Of a stretch of 64,000 nt of DNA, positions 44,495 to 53,145 are shown piece by piece. This DNA is from Streptomyces sp. NRRL S-31. GTDB lineage: Bacteria > Actinomycetota > Actinomycetes > Streptomycetales > Streptomycetaceae. A model generated the notes under the pieces. It was not told the origin of the DNA. It saw only the letters and a program-made list of their open reading frames with translations, and searched no databases. The number at the start of each line of letters is the position of its first letter. The stretch's first letter is position 1. The stretch is taken from assembly GCF_000718775.1 (NCBI RefSeq), contig NZ_JOCB01000003.1:196227-260226 (forward strand), given 5' to 3'. Position numbers and translations under genes: made by a program.

Positions 44495-45406
44495 ATGAAG
44501 GCTGCCGCGTTCCGCGCATTCGGGGGTCCCGAGGTCCTGGAACTGATGGAGCTGCCCACGCCCGAGCCGGGGCCGGGCGAGGTGCGGGTGAGGGTGAAGG
44601 CCGCCGGCGCCCAGCCGACCGACTGCGCGGTGCGCCAGGGCTGGAACCCGCCCGGTTTCACCATCACCTTCCCGCACATCACCGGCGGCGACTTCGCCGG
44701 TGTGGTGGACGCCCTCGGCGAGGGCGTGACCGGCTTCGCGGTCGGTGACGAGGTCCTGGGCTACCGCACGCAGCTCACCTACGCCGAGTACGTCGTCGCC
44801 CCCGTCGACCAGATCGTCCGCAAGCCCGCCGCCCTGCCCTGGGAGGTGGCCGGCTGCCTGTCCGCCTCCGGCCAGACCGCCCACACCGCGATCGAGATCC
44901 TCCGGGTCGCCGAGGGCGAGACCGTACTCATCAACGGCGCCGCCGGCGGTGTCGGCACCGTCGCCGTCCAGCTCGCGGTGGCCCGGGGCGCCAAGGTGAT
45001 CGCCACCGCCCGCGAGGAGAACCACGCCTACCTGCGGGAGCTGGGCGCCGTCCCGGTCGCCTACGGCGAGGGCCTGATCGACCGGGTCCGCGAGGCGGCC
45101 CCCGAGGGCGTGGACGCGGCCCTGGACACGGCGAGCGCCGACGGTCTGCGGGTGGCGGCCGAACTCGTCAAGGACAAGGACCGGGTCGGCACCATCTTCG
45201 CCTTCGACGTCTACAAGGAACTGGGCGTGCGGTGGATCGGCAGCCAGCGCTCGGCGGAGCGGCTCGCGGAGCTGGCCGGACTGGTCGCCGACGGCAAGCT
45301 CACCATCCACATCCGCAAGACGCTTCCGCTGGCCCAGGCGGCCGAGGCGCACCGCGAGCTGGAGACCGGCCACGGCCGCGGAAAGATCGTCCTGCTGGTC
45401 GGCTGA
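44495..45406 (+). CDS. zinc-type/quinone oxidoreductase (MDR family)
   Basis: A 303-residue medium-chain reductase. AAAFRAFGGPEVLELMELPTP at the N-terminus, GGDFAGVVDALGEGVTGFAVGD, NADPH site LINGAAGGVGTVAVQLAVARGA and the ending AHRELETGHGRGKIVLLVG are typical of quinone oxidoreductases, which lack the catalytic zinc. The SoxR box in front suggests induction by redox-active compounds and thus detoxification of quinones, perhaps the cluster's own product. An ActVI-ORF2-like enoyl reductase in pyran-ring formation is the alternative. The ATG at 45495-type position is 44495, after GAAAGGG. Confidence 0.88.
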   Translation: MKAAAFRAFGGPEVLELMELPTPEPGPGEVRVRVKAAGAQPTDCAVRQGWNPPGFTITFPHITGGDFAGVVDALGEGVTGFAVGDEVLGYRTQLTYAEYVVAPVDQIVRKPAALPWEVAGCLSASGQTAHTAIEILRVAEGETVLINGAAGGVGTVAVQLAVARGAKVIATAREENHAYLRELGAVPVAYGEGLIDRVREAAPEGVDAALDTASADGLRVAAELVKDKDRVGTIFAFDVYKELGVRWIGSQRSAERLAELAGLVADGKLTIHIRKTLPLAQAAEAHRELETGHGRGKIVLLVG

Positions 45407-45414
45407 CCCACCGC

Positions 45415-45965
45415 GGACCCGGACCCGGACCCGGCCCAGGCCCAGGGCCGGACCCCTGGGACGAAGACCCGAGCCGTCCCCGGGGCCCCGCGGCCACCGT
45501 CCGGGCTGGGCCTCCGGACCTCGGGGCCTCCGGGCCTCCGGGCCTTCCGGGCCTCCGGGCCTCCGGGCCTTCCGGGCCTTCCGGGCCTCCGGGCCTTCCG
45601 GGCCTTCCCGGCCTCCGGGCCTTCCCGGCCTCCGGGCCTTCCCGGCCTCCGGGCCTTCCCGGCCTCCGGGCCTTCCCGGCCTCCCGGCCTCCCCGGCCTC
45701 CCCGGCCTCCCGGCCTCCGGGCCTCCGGGCCTTCCCGGCCTCCCAGCCTCCGGGCCTCCGGACCTCGGGGCCTCCGGGCCTTCCCGGCCTCCCAGCCTCC
45801 GGGCCTCCCGGCCTTCCGGGCCTCCCGGCCTTCCGGGCCTCCCGGCCTTCCGGGCCTCCCGGCCTTGCGGGCCCTGGGGGTCCCGACTGGCCCGGAAGGA
45901 CGACCCGAAGGTGCCGGGAGGACCCGGAGGACCCCCAGCCCCGGGAGGGCCCGGAGGGCCGGGAG
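45415..45965 (+). repeat. GGCCTCCG/GGCCTTCC minisatellite
   Basis: About 550 bp between two genes is filled with degenerate 8-9 bp units (GGCCTCCG, GGCCTTCCG, GGCCTTCCCG). In places these form 17-18 bp higher-order units repeated four times (45597-45680). The plus strand is strongly pyrimidine-biased and the complement purine-biased. No gene; long frames through it are low-complexity. Units are not spaced, so this is not CRISPR. Confidence 0.85.
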
Positions 45966-46022
45966 GCGCCGGCCCGGATGTCGCTCCCCCCTTTTTTCCG
46001 TCACGTACGTGAGGAGTTCCCC

Positions 46023-46610
46023 ATGTCCACCACCCCGCTCAAGATCGGTGTCGTCATCGGCAGCGTGCGTACCGGCCGGTTCGCCGACAAGGTCGCCCAG
46101 TGGTTCCTCTCCGAGATCGGCCGGCGCGATGACATGGAGGTCCATGTCATCGACCTCTCCGAGCCGGCGCTCGTCGAGGAGCTGAAGCTCACCCTGGACG
46201 CCGCCGAGCCGCGGGAGGGCACCCTCACCCTGGCCCAGCGCATCGGCGGACTCGACGGGTACGTCGTCATCACGCCCGAGTACAACCACGGCTACCCGGC
46301 CTCGCTGAAGCTGGCCCTCGACTACGTCTACAGCGAGTGGCGGGCCAAGCCCGTCGGTTTCGTCTCCTACGGCGGCATGGCCGGCGGCCAGCGCGCCGTG
46401 GAGCAGCTGCGCCAGGTCTTCGCCGAGCTGCACGCCGTCACCCTGCGCGACACCGTCGGCTTCCACATGGCCTGGGAGAAGTTCGACGAGGAGGGCCGCC
46501 CGGCGGACGCCGACGCCGCCGGCAAGGCCGCCTCCGTACTGCTCGACCAGCTCGCCTGGTGGGGCCTGACGCTGCGGGAGGGCCGCGCCGCCCGCCCCTA
46601 CGAGGGCTGA
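46023..46610 (+). CDS. NADPH-dependent FMN reductase
   Basis: A 195-residue flavodoxin-like reductase: KIGVVIGSVRTGRFADKVAQWF (FMN phosphate loop), VVITPEYNHGYPASLKLALDY and VSYGGMAGGQRAVEQLRQ. It reduces FMN or quinones with NAD(P)H. S. coelicolor SoxR controls a homologous reductase (SCO2478, from memory), so grouping with the SoxR-boxed oxidoreductase makes sense, though no second SoxR box is seen here. AGGAG precedes the ATG at 46023. The MFS gene begins 4 bp after its stop, so the two are co-transcribed. Confidence 0.88.
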   Translation: MSTTPLKIGVVIGSVRTGRFADKVAQWFLSEIGRRDDMEVHVIDLSEPALVEELKLTLDAAEPREGTLTLAQRIGGLDGYVVITPEYNHGYPASLKLALDYVYSEWRAKPVGFVSYGGMAGGQRAVEQLRQVFAELHAVTLRDTVGFHMAWEKFDEEGRPADADAAGKAASVLLDQLAWWGLTLREGRAARPYEG

Positions 46611-46613
46611 GCC

Positions 46614-48269
46614 GTGAGCACCGAGCCGGTGGCCGCGGAGACTCCGGGCACCCCGGAGTTCCGCGCCGTACGGGTGATCGTCATCGGCCTGATGCTGGGC
46701 CTGATGCTGTCCTCGCTCGACTTCGTCATCATCGCGGCGTCGATGCGCACGATCGCCGACCAGCTGCACGGCCAGACCCTCCAGGCGTGGGCGACCACCG
46801 CCTACATGGTCACCTCGACCATCGCGACACCGCTGTTCGGGAAGCTGTCCGACCTCTACGGCCGCAAGAAGCTCTACATGCTGGCGATCGGCATCTTCCT
46901 GGCCGGTTCGCTGCTGTGCGGTCTGGCCGGGTCGATGTACCAGCTCGCCGCCTTCCGCGCGGTGCAGGGCATCGGCGGCGGCGGGCTCACCGCGCTCGCC
47001 TTCGCCATCATGGGCGATGTGCTCACGCCGGAGCTGCGGGCCCGGTACCAGATCTGGTTCTCGGCCGTCTCCGCCGTCTCCGGTGTGCTCGGTCCGCCCA
47101 TCGGCGGTCTGTTCGCCGGTGCCGACAGCCTGCTGGGCATCGACGGCTGGCGCTGGGCGTTCCTGATCAACCTGCCGATCGGCCTGATCGCCCTGCTCGT
47201 CGTCCAGGCCAGGTTCCGGATGCCCGGCAAACGGCGGGCCCACCGCATCGACTACGGCGGCGCGCTCTGGCTGGTGGTCTGCCTCGGTCCCTGGCTGGTC
47301 GTCTCCGAGCAGGGCCGGCACTGGGGCTGGGGCTCGCTGCCGACGCTGTCGCTGCTCGTGGTGGGGCTGGTCGGACTGGTGCTGTTCCTCGTCACGGAGC
47401 GGCGCATGGCGGACGCCGCGGTGATCCCGCTGCGGCTGTTCCGCAACCGGATGTTCGCGGTGATCAACGGCGCCAACGTCATCGTCGGCATCGGGGTGTT
47501 CGGCTCGCTGATCTTCCTGCCGCTCTACCTCCAGCTGGTGAAGGGGCAGGGGCCGGGCGAGGCCGGAGCGATGCTGATCCTCCAGACGGCCGGTGTGCTC
47601 ACCACCAGCCGCGGTCTGAGCAAGGTCATCAACCGCTCCGGGCGGTACCGGGCGTTCCTGCTGCTGGGCATGGGCGTGGTCGCCGGCACGCTGTTCGTCT
47701 TCGCCACGCTCGACGAGCACTCCTCGCTGTGGCTCGCCGGCGCGCTGATCTACCTGCTCGGCGCGGGCGTCGGGATCTGCTTCCCGGTGACGCTGCTGGC
47801 CCTCCAGAACACCTCGGCCAAGGAGGACATGGGCGTCTCCAGTGCCGCGTTCTCCTTCTTCCGGGGGATCGGGGGCGCGGCCGGTACGGCGCTGTTCCTG
47901 TCGATGATGTTCTCGCTGGCCGGCAGCCGGATCGAGGCGGCGGTCGGCCGGGCCGGGCGGGACGCCGGGTTCCGGGCGGCGCTGGCCGACCCGGCGGTGG
48001 TCGCCGACCCGGCCAACCGGCCCATCCTGGACACGGTGCGGGGACAGGGCGGGATCAACCTGGACGACACCTCGTTCCTGCTCGGCGCCGACCCCCGGCT
48101 GGCCGCGCCGGTGGTGCGGGGCATCGGCGACGCGATGAGCACGGTGTTCCTGGCGGGCGGCTGCGTGATGCTGATCGGCTTCCTCCTCGCCCTGCTGCTG
48201 CCCGGGCGGGCGCGGCAGTCGGCCACGAAGGAGGCCGAGGTCCCGAAGGCCCAGCCGGCCGCGTCCTGA
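46614..48269 (+). CDS. MFS drug exporter, DHA2 (EmrB/QacA) family
   Basis: A 551-residue membrane protein with about 14 hydrophobic helices. DHA2 motifs: LGLMLSSLDFVIIAASMRTIADQL (motif D1), FGKLSDLYGRKKLY (motif A) and AVSGVLGPPIGGLF (motif C, antiporter). It probably exports the cluster product with proton exchange and confers self-resistance. GTG start at 46614, 4 bp after the FMN reductase; the combination reductase plus exporter parallels SoxR-regulated self-protection in other quinone producers. A long extracytoplasmic loop precedes the last helix, usual for the family. Confidence 0.92.
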   Translation: MSTEPVAAETPGTPEFRAVRVIVIGLMLGLMLSSLDFVIIAASMRTIADQLHGQTLQAWATTAYMVTSTIATPLFGKLSDLYGRKKLYMLAIGIFLAGSLLCGLAGSMYQLAAFRAVQGIGGGGLTALAFAIMGDVLTPELRARYQIWFSAVSAVSGVLGPPIGGLFAGADSLLGIDGWRWAFLINLPIGLIALLVVQARFRMPGKRRAHRIDYGGALWLVVCLGPWLVVSEQGRHWGWGSLPTLSLLVVGLVGLVLFLVTERRMADAAVIPLRLFRNRMFAVINGANVIVGIGVFGSLIFLPLYLQLVKGQGPGEAGAMLILQTAGVLTTSRGLSKVINRSGRYRAFLLLGMGVVAGTLFVFATLDEHSSLWLAGALIYLLGAGVGICFPVTLLALQNTSAKEDMGVSSAAFSFFRGIGGAAGTALFLSMMFSLAGSRIEAAVGRAGRDAGFRAALADPAVVADPANRPILDTVRGQGGINLDDTSFLLGADPRLAAPVVRGIGDAMSTVFLAGGCVMLIGFLLALLLPGRARQSATKEAEVPKAQPAAS

Positions 48270-48287
48270 CGACACGCGACACGCGCA

Positions 48288-48321
48288 CGGAGGGGCGGAG
48301 CCGCACGGCTCCGCCCCTCCG
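48288..48321. terminator. terminator after the exporter
   Basis: CGGAGGGGCGGAGCCG and CGGCTCCGCCCCTCCG form a 16-bp perfect stem 18 bp after the MFS stop. Confidence 0.85.
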
Positions 48322-48414
48322 CCCGTACCGGCCGGCCCCGGTCCGTGTCAGACCGCTCCGGTCCGCAATTGGCCGGTTCCGGTTCAGAGATGACCGACTA
48401 CGGCTCCGTCGGTG

Positions 48415-49134
48415 TCAGGCCGTCGGGTCCGGGGCCGGTCTCGGGGTGACGCGGCGCAGTTCCAGGAAGGCGTCCTCCTCGACCAGGGCCGTGAAACCGT
48501 CCCAGAGGGCGCCGGCCCGCGCACCGGACGGCACCGAGGACAGGACCGGCCCGAAGACGCCGACCCGGCCGTCCACCGAGACCACCGGTACCCCGACGAC
48601 CTCCAGCTCGCGCCCGTCGCGCGGGATCGACTCGTGCGCGGCCCGCAGCTTCTCGTCCCACTTGGGGGAGGCCATCGCCGCCTCCAGCCCGGCGGGCAGC
48701 CCGGCCTCCGCCAGCGCCTCGCCGACCACCGCGCGGGCCCGCTCCAGCAGTTCGGTCTGGACCGCGCGCTTCGCCGCGTGGTCCAGCCCCCGCACCCGCT
48801 CGTGCAGTCCCGCGTACAGCCCCCCGGCCGTGTGGAAGCGGCGCGCGATGGCCTCGTACAGGGGGCCCACCACCTCGTCCCCGTGTCCGGCCGCGGCGGC
48901 GGCCAGCACCCGCACGGGGCCCGGGGACAGCTCCCGGAACCGCTCGTGCGCGGCGTCGGGACCCGACTCCATCCGGAGGTAGCCCAGCCCGGTCGGACGG
49001 ACCGTCAGCGACAGCGGGCGCACCTCGGCCACCTCCCGCAGCCACCGGTAGGTGATCCAGGTCCAGGCGCACACCGGGTCGACCCACAAGGTCACCTCCC
49101 GTGCGCCGGCGCCGCCCTCAGCGCGCTCCGTCAT
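48415..49134 (-). CDS. DsbA-fold / mycothiol-dependent oxidoreductase family protein
   Basis: A 239-residue thioredoxin-like protein with a DsbA-type helical insert. The N-terminal active-site region reads LWVDPVCAWTWITYRWL: the family position is a CPWC-like motif (Rv2466c group), but here only the first Cys is present (C-A-W-T). The ending includes VVGVPVVSVDGRVGVFGPVLSSVP, the cis-Pro strand. A one-Cys protein could still act in mycothiol transfer. Relation to the polyketide is unclear; it lies between exporter and sugar gene on the opposite strand to the exporter. ATG 49134. Confidence 0.7.
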   Translation of the reverse strand: MTERAEGGAGAREVTLWVDPVCAWTWITYRWLREVAEVRPLSLTVRPTGLGYLRMESGPDAAHERFRELSPGPVRVLAAAAAGHGDEVVGPLYEAIARRFHTAGGLYAGLHERVRGLDHAAKRAVQTELLERARAVVGEALAEAGLPAGLEAAMASPKWDEKLRAAHESIPRDGRELEVVGVPVVSVDGRVGVFGPVLSSVPSGARAGALWDGFTALVEEDAFLELRRVTPRPAPDPTA

Positions 49135-49201
49135 GCGTGCCCTCCCGTAGGTCGTGCGGCCGTCCGATCGGCCGTCCCGCCAGCTCAGCACCGTACGCCC
49201 G

Positions 49202-49235
49202 GGCCCCGCTCGAACCGGATTCGAGCGGGGCCCCA
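49202..49235. promoter_or_regulatory. inverted repeat containing an 11-bp-spaced TCGA pair
   Basis: GGCCCCGCTCGAA and TTCGAGCGGGGCC form a long perfect stem around CCGGA between rfbA and the DsbA-like gene. The TCGA cores at 49210 and 49221 are 11 bp apart. It can be the rfbA terminator, a SARP site for the downstream gene, or both. Confidence 0.45.
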
Positions 49236-49261
49236 CCCATCACAACGCGCCACCCGCGCGC

Positions 49262-50212
49262 TCAGACGACGGTCGGCGTCCGGGCCGGCCCGCCGTACCG
49301 CGGCCCCGCGAGGGACCCCGCCCGCTCACGCGGCCCGGCGTCCCGGAGGGAGTCGGCGATCTCCATGACGTACTGGCCGTACCCGGAGCTGCCCAGCCGC
49401 CGGCCGAGCCGGTGGCACTGCGCGGCGTCGATGAACCCCATGCGCAGCGCCACCTCCTCCAGACAGGCGATCCGCAGGCCCTGCCGGTGCTCCAGGGTCT
49501 GGATGTACTGCCCGGCGTCCAGCAGCGAGTCGTGCGTGCCGGTGTCCAGCCAGGTGAAGCCCCGCCCGAGGTCCACCAGCCGGGCCTTGCCACGGGCCAG
49601 GTACTCCTTGTTGACGTCGGTGATCTCCAGCTCCCCGCGGGCCGAGGGGCGCAGCCCGCGCGCGATGGACACCACGTCGTTGTCGTAGAAGTACAGCCCG
49701 GTGATGGCCCGGTTCGAGCGGGGCTCGGCGGGCTTCTCCTCGATCGACACCAGTCGGCCCGCCACGTCCGCCTCGCCGACCCCGAACCGGTGCGGGTCCC
49801 GGACGGGGTAGCCGAACAGCAGGGCGCCGTCGGTGTGCGGGGTGTGCTCCTGGAGGACCAGCGAGAACCCCGGCCCGTGGAAGATGTTGTCGCCCAGCAC
49901 CAGGGCCACGCAGTCGTCGCCGACGTGGTCCGCGCCGATCAGGAACGCCTCCGCCAGACCGTTCGGCCGGGGCTGCTCGGCGTACGTCAGCCGGATGCCC
50001 AGCGCGTGCCCGTCGCCGAGGACCCTGCGGAACTGCGGCAGGTCACGGGGCGAGGAGATGATCAGGATGTCCCGGATGCCGGCCAGCATCAGCACGGACA
50101 GCGGGTAGTAGATCATCGGCTTGTCGTAGACGGGCAGCAGTTGCTTGGACACCCCGAGCGTCACGGGGTGCAGCCGGGTGCCGTTCCCCCCGGCCAGGAT
50201 GATTCCCTTCAC
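49262..50212 (-). CDS. rfbA: glucose-1-phosphate thymidylyltransferase
   Basis: A 316-residue nucleotidyltransferase starting [34 protein letters not shown], the RmlA signature with the dTTP/Glc-1-P loop. [36 protein letters not shown] and [13 protein letters not shown] complete the match. It makes dTDP-glucose, the first step of the deoxysugar pathway continued at 56.5-61.1 kb. The last about 25 residues are a variable tail. GTG start at 50212 with GAGGAG close upstream. It is separated from the other sugar genes by oxygenase genes. Confidence 0.94.
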   Translation of the reverse strand: MKGIILAGGNGTRLHPVTLGVSKQLLPVYDKPMIYYPLSVLMLAGIRDILIISSPRDLPQFRRVLGDGHALGIRLTYAEQPRPNGLAEAFLIGADHVGDDCVALVLGDNIFHGPGFSLVLQEHTPHTDGALLFGYPVRDPHRFGVGEADVAGRLVSIEEKPAEPRSNRAITGLYFYDNDVVSIARGLRPSARGELEITDVNKEYLARGKARLVDLGRGFTWLDTGTHDSLLDAGQYIQTLEHRQGLRIACLEEVALRMGFIDAAQCHRLGRRLGSSGYGQYVMEIADSLRDAGPRERAGSLAGPRYGGPARTPTVV

Positions 50213-50263
50213 GTGCTCCTCACCTCATGTCGTCGTCGGTGCCCGAAGCGTGCGGTGCGCCGG

Positions 50264-50278
50264 TCGAACCCGGATCGA
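50264..50278 (+). promoter_or_regulatory. candidate SARP site upstream of the ActVA-ORF5-like gene
   Basis: TCGAACCCGGATCGAG places TCGA cores 11 bp apart, 122 bp before the ATG at 50400; another TCGAG occurs at about 50302. Confidence 0.5.
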
Positions 50279-50399
50279 GGGCCGCCGCCGGCCGCACACG
50301 GTCGAGCCGCCCTCCATCGGGTCTGGATCGCCCCCGGCGACCGTGACGGCGTCGTCCGCCGCGGGCCCCGCGCCCCGGGATACGAGGAAGGGGTCCACG

Positions 50400-51518
50400 A
50401 TGCCGAGCCGGCCGATCTCCGCAACGGATCTTCAGGCGGCGGCGCGGGAGGCCGCCGCGGTGGTCGCCCGCCACGCCGACCGCGCCGACCGCGAACGCGC
50501 GCTGCCCGCCGAGGCGGCCGAGGCCGTCGTAGGGGCCGGGTTCGCCCGGCACTTCGTCCCCGAGCGCTGGGGCGGCACGGCGGGCGGCGCCACCGCGCTG
50601 CTGCACGCCGTCGCCGCCGTCGCCGAGGGCTGCACCTCGGCCGCCTGGTGCGGCGCGGTGCTCGCGGGCGCCGCCCGGATGGGCGCCTACCTGCCCGAGG
50701 AGGGGCAGGGCGAGCTGTGGGCGAAGGGCGCCGACACCGTCGTGGTGGGCGCGCTCGTGCCCCGCGGCAGCGCCACCCCGGTGCCCGGCGGCTGGCGGGT
50801 GACCGGCAGCTGGCCCTACACCAGCGCCGTCGGCTTCTCCGACTGGGCGCTGGCCTGCGCGCTGGTGCCCGCGGGCGGGGAGCGCGTGCCGTGGTTCCTC
50901 GCCCTGCCGCGCGAGGACTACCGGGTGTCGGACACCTGGCACCCGGTCGGCATGCGCGGCACCGGCAGCAACACCCTCGTCGCCGACGACGTGTTCGTCC
51001 CCGCCCACCGCGGCTTCGCCCGGGACGACATGCTGGGCGGCCGCAGCGTCGGCTCCGCCGCCCGCTGCCACACCGCGCCGCTGCGCCTGCTCAGCGGCCT
51101 GCTCTTCGGCGCGCCCGCGCTCGGCGCCGCCCGCGCCGCGCTCCGCGCGTGGAGCGGCCACGCGGGCGGCGGCGACCCGGCGCGGGCCGCGGTGCTGGCC
51201 CGCGCCACCATCGCCACCGACGCCGCCGCGCTGCTGATGGAACGCGCCGCCCGGGTCGCCGACGCGCCCGCCGCCTCCCCGCTCGAACTGGTCCGCAACC
51301 CCGCGGACTGCGCCTACGCCGTCGAGCAGCTGGTGGAGGTCGTCGAGCGGCTGCTGCGCACCGCCGGCAGCGCCGCCCAGCAGGCCGGGCAGCCGCTCCA
51401 GCGGATCTGGCGCGACCTCCACGGGCTGGCCGGCCATGTGGCGCTCCGGTTCGACCCGGTCGGCACCGGCTACGGCACCCGGCTGCTGGCCGAGGCCGCG
51501 CCGCCGGACCACGCCTGA
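50400..51518 (+). CDS. two-component flavin-dependent hydroxylase (ActVA-ORF5-like, acyl-CoA dehydrogenase fold)
   Basis: A 372-residue protein of the acyl-CoA dehydrogenase superfamily: ARHFVPERWGGTAGG, AEGCTSAAWCGAVLAGAARMGAYL, PGGWRVTGSWPYTSAVGFSDWALA (flavin site), WHPVGMRGTGSNTLVADDVFVPAHR. The catalytic Glu of true dehydrogenases is not evident, as expected for the oxygenase branch. With the ActVB-like flavin reductase at 32.6 kb it would hydroxylate the naphthoquinone or anthraquinone ring. First gene of a four-gene rightward operon (hydroxylase, NTF2-like, luciferase-like, dehydrogenase). Confidence 0.85.
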   Translation: MPSRPISATDLQAAAREAAAVVARHADRADRERALPAEAAEAVVGAGFARHFVPERWGGTAGGATALLHAVAAVAEGCTSAAWCGAVLAGAARMGAYLPEEGQGELWAKGADTVVVGALVPRGSATPVPGGWRVTGSWPYTSAVGFSDWALACALVPAGGERVPWFLALPREDYRVSDTWHPVGMRGTGSNTLVADDVFVPAHRGFARDDMLGGRSVGSAARCHTAPLRLLSGLLFGAPALGAARAALRAWSGHAGGGDPARAAVLARATIATDAAALLMERAARVADAPAASPLELVRNPADCAYAVEQLVEVVERLLRTAGSAAQQAGQPLQRIWRDLHGLAGHVALRFDPVGTGYGTRLLAEAAPPDHA

Positions 51519-51595
51519 CCCCCGGCCGCCCGCACCCCCTCCCGTCCGTATCCACCCCCGCCGGGTGACCGGCACCCCTCTCGAAAGGCAGTCCC

Positions 51596-52063
51596 ATGAG
51601 CGACACGTCGCTGTCCCCGGCGACCGCGGAGCCCTTCGTCTCCGCCGAGCTGTACGCGCAGGTCCAGCAGTTCTACGCCCGGCAGATGGGCCTCATCGAC
51701 GACGCCCGGCCCGTGGAGTGGGCCGGCACCTTCACCGAGGACGCCGTCTTCCAGGAGGCGAGCCGGCTGGACGCCCCCCTCCGCGGCCGGGCCGCGATCG
51801 GCGAGTCCGCCTCGGCCCGCCAGCTCCGGCTGGACGCCGACAAGATCGACTTCCGGCACTGGCTGGCGATGCTCGACGTCCGCCCGCAGCCGGACGGCAC
51901 CCTGCGCACCCGCGCCTACGCCCTGGCCATGCGCACCCCCCGGGGCGGCGCGCTGGACATCTTCGCCAGCGTCGTCTGCCGCGACCACCTGGTGCCCGTC
52001 GAGGGCGGCGGCTGGCAGGTCCGGGAACGCCTGCTGAGCCACGACGGATCCGACCGCGACTGA
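51596..52063 (+). CDS. NTF2-like (SnoaL/ring-hydroxylase beta-subunit type) protein
   Basis: A 155-residue cone-shaped alpha-beta fold protein: SAELYAQVQQFYARQMGLIDDARPVEWAGTFTEDAVFQ, LRGRAAIGE, and a beta-rich end (TRAYALAMRTPRGG, VRERLLSHDG). Members in type II PKS clusters act as cyclases, hydroxylases or ketosteroid-isomerase-like enzymes. The SxxLYxxVxxFYxxQxxxxD start resembles small proteins linked to aromatic oxygenation. Function in this pathway is not readable. It lies 77 bp after the hydroxylase and 11 bp before the luciferase-like gene; GAAAGG precedes ATG 51596. Confidence 0.72.
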   Translation: MSDTSLSPATAEPFVSAELYAQVQQFYARQMGLIDDARPVEWAGTFTEDAVFQEASRLDAPLRGRAAIGESASARQLRLDADKIDFRHWLAMLDVRPQPDGTLRTRAYALAMRTPRGGALDIFASVVCRDHLVPVEGGGWQVRERLLSHDGSDRD

Positions 52064-52074
52064 GGAGACCTCCC

Positions 52075-53145
52075 ATGAAGTTCGGCATCGTCTTCTTCCC
52101 GACCGTCGGCCCCGCCGACAAGTCCGGGACGCAGTACTTCGACGAGGCGCTGTGCCTGGTCGACCTGGCGGAGGAACTCGGCTTCGCCCACGTCAAGATC
52201 GTCGAGCACTACTTCTTCCCGTACGGCGGCTACAGCCCCGACCCGGTGACGTTCCTGGCCGCGGCGGCCGGACGCACCCGGCGGGTCCGGCTCGGCACCA
52301 GCGCGACCATCCCCGCCTTCCAGCACCCGGTCAAGCTCGCCGGCAAGCTGGCCATGCTCGACAACATCTCCGGCGGCCGGGTCGACGCGGCCTTCGGACG
52401 GGCCTTCCTGCCCGACGAGTTCGCCGCCTTCGGCATCCCCATCGACGAGTCCAAGGACCGGTTCGTCGAGTCCGTCACCGCGATCAAGCGGCTGTGGTCG
52501 GAGGAGGACGTGGTCTTCGAGGGCCGCTACCACCGCTTCGGCCCGGTCACCCTGCTGCCCCGCCCGGCGCAGCAGCCGCACCCGCCGGTCTTCGTCACCA
52601 CCGCGCGCAGCGCCGAGTCCTGCGCGGAGGCCGGACGGGCCGGCCACAACCTCCAGACCGTGCCGAACGTGATGGCCACCGAGGAGCTCCAGGACCGGCT
52701 GCGCACCTACCGCGCCGAGTGGGCCGCGGCCGGCCACACCCCGGGCGCCGAGCAGATCCACCTCACCTACCCGTGCGTGGTCGCCGAGGACGGCGAGGAG
52801 GCCCGCCGCAAGGGCCGTTACGACGACGACCGCAACACCACCGCGATCCGGGCGGCCGTGGCGTCCTGGGCCACCACCCGCTCCACGGCCTACCCGGGCT
52901 ACGAGAACCTGGTGAAGGCCACCCAGACCTCGCACTTCGAGTCCAAGCTCGACGGGAACAAGCTGCTCATCGGCTCCCCGGAGCAGGTGCGCGGGCAACT
53001 GGAGCAGATCTCCTCCTGGTTCGGCGACGACCTCACCCTCAGCCTGGGTGTGCACTCCGGCCACCTGTCCTTCGAGGACGCGGCCACCACCATGCGGCTG
53101 ATGGCCGAACAGGTCATCCCCAAGCTCAAGGGGGGCCTCGCGTGA
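52075..53145 (+). CDS. luciferase-like flavin/F420 monooxygenase
   Basis: A 356-residue LLM-class TIM barrel: KFGIVFFPTVGP, AHVKIVEHYFFPYGGYSPDPVTFLAAAAGRTRRVRLGTSATIPAFQHPVKLAGKLAMLDNISGGRVDAAFGRAF is split here into its landmarks VEHYF, TSATIPAFQHPVKLA and ISGGRVDAAFGR. The late segment GSPEQVRGQLEQISSWF is typical. It uses reduced FMN (or F420) to oxygenate, or oxidise, a pathway intermediate. AGGAG precedes ATG 52075; the next gene's GTG overlaps its stop (GTGA). Confidence 0.87.
   Translation: MKFGIVFFPTVGPADKSGTQYFDEALCLVDLAEELGFAHVKIVEHYFFPYGGYSPDPVTFLAAAAGRTRRVRLGTSATIPAFQHPVKLAGKLAMLDNISGGRVDAAFGRAFLPDEFAAFGIPIDESKDRFVESVTAIKRLWSEEDVVFEGRYHRFGPVTLLPRPAQQPHPPVFVTTARSAESCAEAGRAGHNLQTVPNVMATEELQDRLRTYRAEWAAAGHTPGAEQIHLTYPCVVAEDGEEARRKGRYDDDRNTTAIRAAVASWATTRSTAYPGYENLVKATQTSHFESKLDGNKLLIGSPEQVRGQLEQISSWFGDDLTLSLGVHSGHLSFEDAATTMRLMAEQVIPKLKGGLA

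Noticed and set aside
45500..45890. CRISPR-like array
   Set aside because: Units are 8-18 bp, degenerate and contiguous, with no unique spacers and no cas genes.
45300..48275. 991-codon minus-strand ORF through the minisatellite and MFS gene
   Set aside because: Low-complexity Gly/Arg/Glu/Pro reading; the FMN reductase and MFS exporter are clear on the plus strand.
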